From Crocodylus rhombifer (taxonomy: Eukaryota; Chordata; Crocodylia; Crocodylidae), in contig JAVSML010001160.1 of the NCBI GenBank assembly GCA_038503035.1, positions 186,001-250,000 of the forward strand: DNA of 64,000 nt, in the 5' to 3' direction. Below, in pieces: positions 11,695 through 21,850 of the stretch (positions are counted from its first letter, which is position 1; every line of letters begins with the position of its first letter). Position numbers and translations under genes: made by a program. Below the pieces are notes generated by a model. The model was not told the DNA's origin and did not search any database. It saw only the letters and a program-made list of their open reading frames with translations.

Positions 11695-11900
11695 CTAGCG
11701 CTCACATAAGTGTGTTCCATCAAAGCACTTTAAACAGGAATTCAGTATCGTTACCTCCATTTCACAGACAAGGAAACCGAGGTGCAGAGTGGTGACTCAG
11801 CTTGCTCCCAGTCATTGATCAGGCCAGTGGCCACAGAACAGAACCAAGGCCTTCCAGGCCCCAGTGTTGTGCTCTACCTACTGGGCCACTACTGGGATCC
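11695..11900 (-). mobile_element. MIR-like CORE-SINE
   Basis: It reads CATTTCACAGACAAGGAAAC, then GAGGTGCAGAGTGGTGACTC and GTGCTCTACCTACTGGGCCA. This is the reverse complement of the MIR layout as I know it (tRNA-like head, CORE, tail). It is an ancient amniote SINE, so it supports only a vertebrate origin. Confidence 0.75.
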
Positions 11901-13057
11901 AGACCACTTCTAGTGTCATGCCTTATGGCACTCTTACGATTCTCCTTACGAAGGTTTTTCTTTGGTTCTCATATTATTAAATACACACACTACAAGAAGC
12001 AGCCAGATAATATCTTCTTAGGAAGGTTGCTCTGCTTGTTTTAGAATATTATTTTGTGCATCTGCTACAGGAATAAGAAAACTGTTTCAAATGCATAACT
12101 ACAAAGATTTAACCCAATAGGAATCTCAGACAGAGCTTCAACCTTGATGGAATCTGACAACTATACAAGAGGACATCACAATGAAATAGCTGCTTTGTTT
12201 AAGGCAGCTTTCCGAAACCAATCTTTATTCACCAACAGCCTGAAAAAGATTCTCTTTGTTATGTTTTATGACCAGTCCCAGAATTACCATGCATTCCTGG
12301 CACTTGGTTTATTAACAGGACTTAACACAAACACACCCCAAACCTCTTTTCATTCAGAATGTGATTTAATAAAAATTATATCTGTGCTGTTCAGACCCGG
12401 AAATCAAGCAACTTACCAGATAAGAAACACCTATGGTACAGATAAATGTGAACTGTAAGTTTTAAATGTAGCTGACATTTCTGTGTGGGGTGCTGGGGAC
12501 ATTGATCTTGCTGAAAATAGGTATATGCCACTGGCCAGATCAGAACCCAATAACAGTTCCAAAAGAGTTTAGCAGATAATATTTTTCTCCAGGTACAATT
12601 TTTCAAGCCAAGAGCCTCAGGCATGCCAGAGGGCTGTAGACACACACTAGAAAATTTTTTTGATGATTTGTCAAAGAAATCTCTTATTTTTCTGGGAGCA
12701 AAAACTGACAGAGCATCCCATCCTGAAGAGACACCAACACTTCTCTTTCTCTAGAGAAGGTTCAGGCCATGGATAGGCCTACTGCAATGTCCATCATTTT
12801 CAGAACGCTGATTACATGGCCTTCCATGTCTCCTCTCATGTACCCACAGCCTCCCCTGAAGTCATACTCTGCACCTTCTCCCTCAACTACTCCTAGCTAG
12901 AAGGAGAGGAACAGCATGTCCTCTTAAGGGAACCTGTTCAACAAATTAAATGAACAGAAATTAAAATTTCAACATGTGGTAACAAGTGTACTGCTCTAGA
13001 CTGGTACCTGGGGCAGCTGCTTCTAGCATCATTTTGTTTATGTTTGTTGCCATCACA

Positions 13058-13389
13058 GGGCACCTGTACATGGAGTGCCCAGGCTGCTCCGACACACTGG
13101 AATTCCAGCACATTGGAGCAGACATGATTAATTGAGGCTGCTGGAACGTGGCAACTGCCATGCTCCACCAGCCTCCTGTGTCTCGTGTAACAGCATCCCT
13201 GTGCTTACAAATGGCAGCAGGGTCACTTAAACTAAAGCTTGTCAAATGAGCTTTCGTTCAAGTGCCAATTTTAAGCGCAGGGACGCTGATACACGAGACA
13301 TGGCAGCGCTTTAATTACAGTGGCTCTCAGAGCCACTCTAATTAAAGAGCTGTCCCCTCCCCACCCCTGGAACACATGTAAAAGTGCCC
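13058..13389. mobile_element. MITE with GGGCAC ends and central palindrome
   Basis: Left end GGGCACCTGTACATGGAG; the right end in reverse complement is GGGCACTTTTACATGTGT. It is 332 bp and non-coding. Inside, 13309-13348 is a 40-bp palindrome (arm CTTTAATTACAGTGGCTCT, one mismatch). It ends about 35 bp from the donor of CEP85L exon C. The ends resemble the 1305-1582 MITE. Confidence 0.6.
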
Positions 13390-13423
13390 AGTGTCACAGA
13401 AGTTAAACATGAAAATCACTTAC

Positions 13424-13600
13424 TTTCTCTTCCATCTTCTTTTTATCCTCACTAGATTTGTTTGAAAGTTGTTTAACGTACTCATTGAGTTCCAATTCTT
13501 TAGTCGCAACTGCTGCAAGTTTTCGCTCAAACGCCTCACAGTGGGATACTGATCTTTCCGAAAACTGAGGTTGCAATGATGTGCTCTCATATTGTGGTTG
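13424..13600 (-). CDS. CEP85L: CEP85L coding exon C
   Basis: The exon is 177 nt, exactly 59 codons, phase 0 at both ends. The translation starts QPQYESTSLQPQFSERS, contains AFERKLAAVATKELELNEYV and ends DKKKMEEK. The acceptor is CTTTATAAG and the donor GTAAGT, a strong consensus site. The second half is charged coiled coil. A GGGCA-ended MITE lies within 35 bp of the donor side (13058-13389), and its internal 40-bp palindrome is about 76 bp from the exon. Because the exon is symmetric in phase, skipping it would keep the frame. At the junction with exon B the peptide reads NLQ-QPQY; I recall one Gln fewer in mammals, which could be a real codon gain or my memory. Confidence 0.88.
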
Positions 13601-14788
13601 CTTATAAAGAGAGAGAGAAAAAAAGAAGAGTTAAAGTGCAGCTCGCATTAGCTTGAAATTACCAGATGGCTCCTAAAGGGTGGGGGAGGAAGGAAAACAC
13701 TCATACTTAGTAGGCTGGAAAACAAACCAGTAGTCTTGCAAAAAGAATAGCACATATGTTATAAAATGCTTTGTGATGAGATAGCACAACAGAGATTGCC
13801 CATGAGAAATAAACCGCTTTAAAAAACCCCCCGAAATAAACACAAAGACCCTTAATGCTGCAGTATACTTTTTACAAGCCGAAACAGTAGGACACATTTC
13901 AGCTGATATCTGTGCATGATTTCTAAGCATCAGAACAAAAGATACCACCAGAGTCATTTCTGGAAATGGTATTTTGTAAAGAAGGAAAATAAACTGAATT
14001 TGGCAGCTGTACCATAATAGTAGGAATAATGGCCTTCACAAAAAACCTAAATGGAGACAGTTGTAGTATGTGGCCATGTCCAGATGAGCATAGACTTTTG
14101 TTTCCCTGGGGACAAGTAGCAGTGGCATACCTCCTGTCACCAGGGAATGCCCATGCCACGTGCGCTCTGGTGTGCAGAAGGTAGCTCCAGGTGGGATACG
14201 GAAGGCTGGGGCCAGCAACTCTGCTGGCTCCACCAGTTTTACCTAGGGTCCTGGGGGCCTTGGGGAGCTGCAGCTGTGGTGCTCCTGCAGCTAGGAGCCT
14301 GGCCAGCAGCTGGAGTGTGGCTTGAGCCAGCCAGGCTTCAGTTTTGGACGGTGCATACCACTGCCACATGCGCTGCTATGCTTTTTGATGTGTGTTTTTT
14401 TTTGAACCTGGGATGTCCGAGGGTCAAAAAAACCCCTTCTGTGCTGCAAGGTAGTAGCACAGGGAACACCTCCATGTGTAGTGTGGCACTGCACATGGGT
14501 CTGCAGCACCACATAGTAGATGTTGGCACTCATCTGGACACAGCCTGTGGGACCAAATTAGATTTCTTTTGCGAGAGCAAACAATTCTGCAGTGATTACA
14601 AACTAAATTAGGTCTGTGTGAAGCAGCAAGTATTCGATTCAGATTCGGCCGATTCAGAGACATAGTGATTTGATTTGGTGATTCAAATCACTGACCCGAT
14701 TTGATCTGGAGGATTCAGAGATTAGGCTATAGACTATAATGGGGAATCACTAAAATACCTATAACTTGGTCATTTGTTTTGCATATTC

Positions 14789-15048
14789 GAATGAAAACAG
14801 CAGGGATGGTAGCCTCTTCTGAAGGCATGAAGCCTGCCAAGTTTCAAGGATATAGGTGCAGGGGTTTCTGTGAAAATGCCCCTCAAACTGTTTAAAGCAA
14901 AACTCATATTCCTTGTGTGCATTGAGGCACAGTGGGATGAAAGCAGCAGGGATGGTAGCCCCTCATGCAGGCATGAGGCCTGCCGGATTTTAGGCAGAGT
15001 GGTGGAGGGGTTTCTGTGAAAGTGCACCTCAAGGTTCTGAAAGCAAAT
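14789..15048. repeat. Two-unit degenerate tandem repeat in hAT 3' region
   Basis: Units at 14789-14905 and 14936-15048 share AGCAGGGATGGTAGCC, AGGCATGA(A/G)GCCTGCC and GGGGTTTCTGTGAAA, period about 147 bp. They lie between the transposase C-terminus and the GATTCRG-rich end, as expected for subterminal hAT sequence. Confidence 0.7.
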
Positions 15049-15089
15049 AAAAAAAAGCAATAAAAGGTGCAGAGTGAGGAGGGTGGCAC

Positions 15090-15395
15090 TCACTCTGTCT
15101 GCACATGGAGCTTGGGGAACCTCAGCAGCAGGAGGTTCACCTTGAGGAACTCCAGCTGCTCCACCAGACCAGGACCCAAGGAGGTATGGTGGAATGTCAC
15201 ATCACCAGCAACGCTGAACCCCCTCTCGCTTGGAACACTGGTCGGTGGACAAAACAGGTGTTCCTGCACAACCGTGGCCAGATCCTGCCACACTTGGCTA
15301 CAGGTTGCCCAACAGGCGAAGGGGTGGCAGTGCAGCGGCTCCACATCCTCAGCGAGATAGGTAGCCACCAAGGCCCCCGTGCTACTATGGCACTC
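15090..15395 (-). pseudogene. hAT transposase C-terminal dimerisation domain
   Basis: The minus-strand frame contains LVATYLAEDVEPLHCHPFAC, then WATCSQVWQDLATVVQEHLF and CPPTSVPSERGFSVAGD, ending VEQLEFLKVNLLLL. The (C/P)PTSVPSER.FS.AGD signature is the hAT C-terminal dimerisation motif. It is the 3' part of the transposase whose 5' part is at 18031-20125. The reading frame enters CR1 sequence at about 15395, which marks the insertion point. Confidence 0.85.
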
Positions 15396-17951
15396 TGTCA
15401 AGGAGCAATACACATCCTCTGCAAGCAAAATGGGGTCAGAGGGGCAAGCAGAAGTGCTCTGGGTCAACACACAAGGGGGCCATGGGGAGAGGGATCTAAC
15501 AGTGGGGGTCTACTACAGACCCCCCAACCAAGGGGAGGAGCTGGACCAGGAATTTTTGGGCCAGTTTGCAGAGGCACTTAAGGCAAGGGATGTAGTTGTC
15601 ATGGGTGATTTAAATTACCTGGACATCTGCTGGGAGGAACAGTCAGCCAGGTCGGACCGCTCCAGGAGGTTCCTGGCCGAGACAGAGGACCTCCACTTAA
15701 TTCAGGAAACGCACAGTCCCACCAGAGGAAATGCCCTGTTGGACCTGGTCCTGGCCACAGGTGACAACCTGTTAAGGGGCCTCCAGGTCCTTGACCACCT
15801 GGGTGATAGTGATCATCGCTTGCTGGAATTCACCATCCAGCGCAGGGTGTCAAGGGCCTGCAGCAAGGCGGTAGACTTGACTTCAAGAGGGCCAACTTCA
15901 ATGAGCTGAGGAGATTAGTGGGAGAGGCGCTGGGGTTCTCAAGAGCAGGGGAGCTCAGTGCCCAAGATGAGTGGTCGTTCCTTAAGGAAACTATACTCAG
16001 GGCCCAAGGGGTGACGATCCCAACAAAAAGCAAGGGGGGCAGGAGTGCTTGAAAGGCCCCCTGGCTCACCAAGGGTGTACGGGAATGCCTGATTGCCAAA
16101 AAGGCGGCATTCAACCGGTGGAAGGTGGGTGCTATCTCCAAAGAGGAGTATACGTCCTCTGCTTGGGCCTGTAGGAGGGCTGTCAGGAAAGCTAAGGCGG
16201 ACATAGAGCTAGGATTAGCGTCCAAGATCAAAGATGATAAAAAGTCCTTTTTCAAATACATAGGGAGGATGAAGAAAGCACCAGGAAATGTGGAGCCCCT
16301 GCAAGATGCTCTGGGCAATCTGGTGGTTGCGCCAGAGGAGAAAGCAGATCTCTTTAACCAATTCTTCACCTCTGTTTTCTTGGGCAGGGACCGGGACTTC
16401 CCCACCGTGATGCAAGACGGACTCAAGGGGAACGCCTCCAGCCCTCAGGTTGGGGAGGACCGGGTTAGAGAGCTTCTAGAAGGGCTGGACATGTTCAAAT
16501 CAGCCAGTCCAGATGCTCTCCACCCCAGGGTGTTGAGGGAGCTAGCAGGGGTTATTTCAGGGCCTTTGGCACGGCTTTAAGAGTGCTCGTGGTGCTCGGG
16601 CCAGGTGCCAGATGATTGGAAGATGGTCAACGTGGTCCCCATCTTTAAAAAAGGGAGGAAGGAGGACCCAGGCAACTATAGGCCTGTCTGTCTTACCTCA
16701 ATCCTAGGGAAACTCTTTGAGAAGATCATCATGGAGCACATCTGTGATGGGCCGGCCCCAGAGATGATGCTCAAAGGCAACCAGCACGGTTTCATTAGGG
16801 GCAGGTCACGTCAGACCAACCTGATTGCCTTTTATGATCAGGTCACAAAAGCACTGGATGCAGGGGCTGCAGTGGATGTAGTCTTTCTGGACTTCAGCAA
16901 GGCCTTTGACACCATCTCCCACCCCATCCTCATTAAAAAATTGGGCGACTGTGGCACTGATGCCTACACAGTCAGATGGATTGCAGATTGGCTGAAGGGT
17001 CGTACTCAGAGGGTGGTGGTGGATGGGTCATATTGGACCTGGGGAGAAGTGGGCAGCGGCGTCTCCCAGGGCTCGGTTCTTGGGCCTGCGCTGTTCAATC
17101 TCTTTACCAGCGACTTGGACGATGAGGTGAAAAGCAACCTGTTTAAATTTGCTGATGATATCAAAATTTGGGGTGAGGTGAGCACACTGGTAGGGAGGGA
17201 AAGACTGCAGCAAGACCTGGATACGTTACAGGGGTGGGCTAACAAAAACAGGATGCGTTTCAATACTGACAAGTGCAGGGTGCTGCACTTGGGCAGTAGT
17301 AACCAGCAGCACACTTATAAGATGGGAAACTCCCTGCTTGACAGCACAGAGGCAGAAAGGGATCTTGGAGTCATTACTGACTCCAAGATGAACATGGCCG
17401 ACAACACAAGGTCACAGTTGGCAGGGCTAAATGGACCTTGTCGTGTACCCACAGATGCATCTCAAGCAAGGCCAAGGAGGTGATCCTCCCCCTCTGTGCA
17501 ACACTGATCAGGCCACAGCTGGTGTACTGTGTCCAGTTCTGTGCACCCCACTTCAGGAGGGATGTGGACAACACTGAGAGGGTCCAGATGAGGGCCACCC
17601 GCATGATCTGGGGACAACAGGGCAGACCCTACAATGAGAGACTGCAGGACCTGAACCTGTTCAGCCTTCACAAGAGAAGGCTGATGGGCGGACCTGGTGA
17701 CTGTCTATAAACTCACTAGGGGGGACCAGAAGGGTTTGGGAGAGACCTTGTTTCCCCTAGCGCCCCCTGGCATAACAAGGAATAATGGCCATAAGTTGCT
17801 AGAGAGTAGGTTTAGACTAGACATCCAAAGGCACTACTTCACAGTCAGGGCGGCTAAGATGTGGAACCAACTTCCAAGGAAAGTGGTGCTGGCTCCTACC
17901 CTGGAGGTCTTTAAGAGGAGGCTTGATGCCTACCTAGCTGAGATCATTTGA
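15395..17951 (+). pseudogene. CR1 ORF2 remnant: endonuclease and reverse transcriptase
   Basis: Frame pieces run in order. The endonuclease (15395-15909) has LTVGVYYRPPNQGEEL, VVVMGDLNYLDICWEEQ and DSDHRLLEF. The linker and RT start follow (16125-16580). The RT (16605-17483) has VVPIFKKGRKEDPGNYRPV, FLDFSKAFDTISHPIL, VSQGSVLGPALFNL and the catalytic FADD box, and the C-terminal part continues to LDAYLAEII at 17948. A TAA near 16578 and frame changes near 15900, 17450 and 17700 disable it. The upstream third of the endonuclease is missing by 5' truncation. Confidence 0.88.
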
Positions 17952-18031
17952 GCCAAGTTTTTTCTCCTGCCCAGGCAGGGGGTCAGACTTGAAGATCTAC
18001 AAGGTCCCTTTCGACCCTACTTCTGTGATTC
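15395..18031 (+). mobile_element. CR1 LINE, 5'-truncated, inserted in the hAT
   Basis: The element starts inside the ORF2 endonuclease and runs to a CR1 3' end (GATCTACAAGGTCCCTTTCG followed by TTCTGTGATTCT). It has no poly(A) and ends in the short ATTCT-type motif normal for CR1. It closely parallels the longer copy at 29200-33183. Length is about 2.6 kb against roughly 4-4.5 kb for a full CR1. Confidence 0.88.
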
Positions 18032-20125
18032 TACCTGCCTTATGGTGGGGTCTGGTGCCTCTGGACCCCGACACTAAAGCCATGCCCTTGGCCCACATTG
18101 GTGGTGGAAGAGATTGGCTCATGGTTGGAGTGCTGGCACAGGAAAGTGGATCCTGTTCTTCCATGTCCTCCTGCCTCTGCCCTTCTGCCTCCTTGCCCCT
18201 GTTCACCAGCACCTCTGTCCAGTGATCGAGGGTTTTACTACTGCAGAAACTCCCCTTCACCCTTGGATCGCACATGCCTACCAGCATGTGGACCGTACTC
18301 GACTGCAATAGATCCAGCCATTTTTGATGCCCTCCTTCACCTGCTTCACCAGTGCTTGCACCTCTGGTGAAAGCAACTTGCCCCAACCAGGAATATCGAT
18401 CCCCTGGAACTTCTCCATTTCATTCTCAAGCTACTTCATTATGGGGGTCACCTGGCTATAGAGGGCATTGCTGCTCCAGAGGCTCTCAGAGGCCTTGAGG
18501 AATGCCTTGAGGACCACCAAGATCTGAGAGGTGATATCCTACTCTGTTTTGTTAAGGGGGCTGCTGATCCCAAATTCCCTAACCAATGCCATTTCATAAA
18601 TGGCCTTCTGTTGCTCGACCCGCCTTTCCAGCATCAGGTGGAGTTCCACCAAGTCTCCACATCCTGCATGATTTTGTGCTGCAGGATGCTCAGCTCCGTC
18701 TGTTTGTCTCACAGCATCTTGTCCCCTTTGATGCTGCAGTGAAAGTAGTCTGCCACCTTCCTGCATTTCAGAATAAGCTGGCTGGTAGTGATGGCGCCAC
18801 CACTGGGAGCCCTGTCCCCCTCCAAGGCGTCCCTTAGTACAAGGTAGAACCTGTGTGCTACACAGCAGATCACGGACCGCCTTGACCATATTGGCCTTGT
18901 TGCCGGTGACCATGAACCCATGGGTGAACTCGCCTTACCCAATGAGACACCCCTGCACCATGCGGTTTATGGCCACTATGATCTTCTTTGCCATATGGGA
19001 CCCATCCATCACCTCTGCCTGAAGGAGAGCCCACCTACCTGACCAATCACACCAGTGCCCTGTGAGGGAGAGGTAGGCATGATCTCCACCCTGGCCGCTC
19101 CAGATGTCCAAGGTGAAGCGCAGGGCTACCAGCGGCACTGCCTTCCACAGCTCCTCCCTCAAGTACTCATACAGGGAGGCCACCACTGTCCTGCTAACAG
19201 TGGTGCATGTGGGCACTTGATATGATGGGGCCATGAGTGCCATGAGCTGCCTGAATCCTGGATGCTCAACTAAGGAGAAGGGCTGGACATCCAGACCAAG
19301 CATCTCCCCAAAGCTTGGAGTGACTTTATTTGGCTTCAGAACGTGCCCCACTTTGTCTCTGCTTTTCCCCCACTGGTCCAGGGTGGCTTCTTGAGGACAA
19401 GGACTTTGGAGTGAGAGGGGGCTTCTTTTTGGGCATGCTCCCACTGGTGTCAGGCTGAGGAGGAACAAGGGCATGGGGGTGCTGCCTTCTGAGATGCAGC
19501 TGCATTGCCATGGTGGGGATGTGTTTCACATTCTTGCCCTGGGCTGATCTGCCTTCAGCAGTGCTGGCAGGTAACATTTCTGGGATCATCTGCCACCTCA
19601 AAATGACGTCACACTACACTACACTACCCACCCACTTCTGGGTTGAGGATGAGGATCCTGCCTTATTCCCCTTCTCACCGGCAGAGGCACAATAACAGGA
19701 GCAACTGAGTCACCTGCCCCCACAACCTCCTCTGCAGTGCCTTCCAGAGAAGGAGACCTGCCTCTAAGGGAAACTTTGACTAGTGTGGAGAACAAACTCA
19801 GATTCCCCCTCCTTCCCCAGAATTTCCTTTGTTATAGCCCTCAGCTCCTCTGCTTCCAGTTACAGCTCCTCCTCTGGCACCAGAAGGCTCATGCTGGGAA
19901 CTGAAATTGGGGTGGATAATGTCATGCTGCTGCTGGATAGTGGTGGTGGTGCAGGTGCAGGTACTGCTACCACCTCCTTGCTACCACTAGCAACAGAAGA
20001 CCCATCGCTACCAGGAAAGAGGGTGCAACTATGTTTGGGATGGGAGGAACTTGCAGCTCTCCCTCTGTCCCCTCTTCTACCCCTGCCAGAAGACCTGGCA
20101 CCTGCCTTTTCAGCATGCTTCATAA
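18031..20125 (-). pseudogene. hAT transposase, N-terminal and catalytic part (broken)
   Basis: Several frames together read as a hAT transposase of the BED-finger (ZBED-like) type. An acidic/Ser-rich N-terminus may begin near 20125. A BED-like zinc-finger tail (TMAMQLHLRRQHP) lies at about 19460-19510. A long frame at 18935-19474 holds FSLVEHPGFRQLMALMAP and LRFTLDIWSG, the RNase H-like core opening. NKANMVKAVRDL follows near 18880, and HMLVGMCDPRVKG lies near 18270. Stops and frameshifts separate these blocks, so no active enzyme is encoded. The remaining C-terminus is at 15090-15395, beyond the inserted CR1. Confidence 0.75.
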
Positions 20126-20705
20126 TGTTTGGTGTGCTGCAAAATGTGTTTGTGTGTAATAGACGCTGTGCTTTCCTGCACAGTGATGACATACTGTCAG
20201 GGAAAACACAGATTTCTTTTTGTACGGGGAAAGAATCAAGACGGACTAACAAGAACAAATAAGAGAATGTTGGGGGAAGAATAATTTGAAAGGAATGGAT
20301 AGGGATACCAATAGAGATTGTAGACAAAGGTAAGTAGGAAAGGATTGGATACAACTTACAAGGAGAGAGACTAGCTAGCAAGAGACTAGATAGTGAGCCA
20401 CAGCCTGATACGTTGTTTCTATGTCCCTCCCCCAGAACACTGTGATTGGAGGGGAACTAACTCAGAGAAAGATCACAGTCACTGGCCAGCTACAGATGTC
20501 AATATCAGAGCAGTCTTTTGTCCCCCTTCAGCCTTTTCCATATATGGAAGATCATCCCAGCCCCCTCCCTCGTCTCAGTTTCTGTTTCCTGCAAACCTTC
20601 CAAATCTCCAAATCTCTCTGAATTGATACCAAAGCTTCTCACAGACCTATCAGATGTACCCTATGCCAGGTCCTCAGTTGGCATCTGTTAGCACATTTCC
20701 AGTGA

Positions 20706-20890
20706 TCTAGAGCAGAGGTGTCAAGCCCACCCCAGGCCTGATTGAGGACACAGCCACTGCTCCCCTGAACCCTACCCACTGCCATATCCATTGAAATCCT
20801 GGGGCCCCAAATTCTATAGCAGGCCCTGACTCTAGCCCCACCCCCCAGCTTGCACTAGCTACCCAGGCTGAATGGTACTATTGGCTGGAT
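20706..20890. repeat. Possible hAT-like fragment
   Basis: The stretch starting CAGAGGTGTCAAGCCCACCC resembles the termini of a common reptilian hAT family, and GGCTGGATGTTGGACTCC near 20870 could be the degenerate other end. No target duplication was found. Confidence 0.35.
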
Positions 20891-21732
20891 GTTGGACTCC
20901 ATTGATAGAGGGACTTATGCTGAGGGACTTGAGCTAAGGATCTGGTTAAATGTTAAATGACAAGAAGTTTAAGGTGATAGCAAAGGGACAGCACAGGAGA
21001 ATAATTTCTTCATATACTTGCGTTGAGAATTTCTATTTTGCCTCTTTTTCTGCTACATCTATGGCTAAGTCTTCAGTGCAAAGGTCAAAACCTACATGTA
21101 GGTCTACCTGTACTTGGGTTTAACCCAGCTAGCACAGATATGAACTGTACTGAAGGCATGACATCACAGGCTTCAGCCCAGGTTAGCAACCAGAGTACTT
21201 GTCTAGGAACCTGGGGAGACTTACGCATGCCAGGATGCCACATTTTCACTGCTATGATACCTCCTCCAGGCTTCCCATATCACCTTTATTCATTCGAAGT
21301 GCTGAAGTTCTTTCAGCTCCAACCTCTCCCTGCATCCTGTTTTATAGCCTGCGCTGCCAGCTAGCTTTTGCTACAATCCCCTAAACTCATCTTCCATAAC
21401 ATGTACTTTCCTTAGGTTTCAAATACATTCAACTGGAACAGTTCAGCTTAATACATTTATTATGAAAGTACTTAATTGGAAAATGTCTGGCAACAACTTC
21501 CCCCTCTTCTGCCTCCAAATTTCTGCAGTCACTTGGAACATTCATGCTAATAGGATGTTCTAAAATGTATGCAAAATACGTCCATTATTCAACTTTATAG
21601 GCAATGAATCATTGTGGTAACTTTACTTTTTGGCCCTCAGTGAAATCTGAACATACATACCATTGAGTACTTCTGAAGCATTCAATTAAAATGTAACACA
21701 GCACTTTACTAAAATAAAGATATCTATCCTAC

Positions 21733-21850
21733 CTGTAAATTAGTCATGAAAGACTCTTCACAATTCACAAGATGGCTCAGTCTGGCATGCTGAGCTCTTA
21801 TTTCATTCTCCCTTATCTTCTGATGTAGGCTGTTAATTTGTTGCTTCTGC
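21733..21850 (-). CDS. CEP85L: CEP85L coding exon B
   Basis: The exon is 118 nt: one base completing Arg, then 39 codons, beginning QKQQINSLHQKIREN and ending SFMTNLQ. The acceptor reads TATATTGCAG and the donor GTAGGA. The predicted peptide is heptad-like coiled coil followed by a LVNCEES motif. From memory, the corresponding human segment has a similar QKQQI start and a YVNCEDS motif. It sits between an 8.1-kb intron holding the hAT/CR1 nest and a 22-kb intron holding the CpG island. Entry phase 2 and exit phase 0 mean that skipping it alone would shift the frame. Confidence 0.87.

Larger units (their letters stand above)
10819..13423 (-). other. CEP85L intron C-D
   Basis: A 2.6-kb intron. 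It holds a short GGGTAA hexamer run (10942-10970), a MIR-like SINE (11695-11900) and the 13058-13389 MITE. The stretches 10980-11690 and 11920-13050 show nothing I can name; the 104-aa frame at 12144-12458 has no domain or splice context. Confidence 0.6.
14600..20400 (-). mobile_element. Decayed hAT DNA transposon, split by CR1
   Basis: Minus-strand transposase pieces lie on both sides of the CR1 at 15395-18031: N-terminal and core parts at 18030-20125, the C-terminal dimerisation part at 15090-15395. The low-coordinate end has short GATTCRG-type repeats (14631-14725) and two copies of a roughly 115-bp unit (14789-14905, 14936-15048). I could not define terminal inverted repeats or an 8-bp duplication, so the borders are approximate. 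Confidence 0.7.
13601..21732 (-). other. CEP85L intron B-C, hosts the hAT/CR1 nest
   Basis: An 8.1-kb intron. From about 14600 to 20400 it is occupied by a hAT transposon and the CR1 inserted in it. The flanks 13601-14590 and 20650-21730 contain GC-rich, partly repeat-like DNA (a hAT-like CAGAGGTGTCAAGCCC end at 20706) without an exon. Confidence 0.65.
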
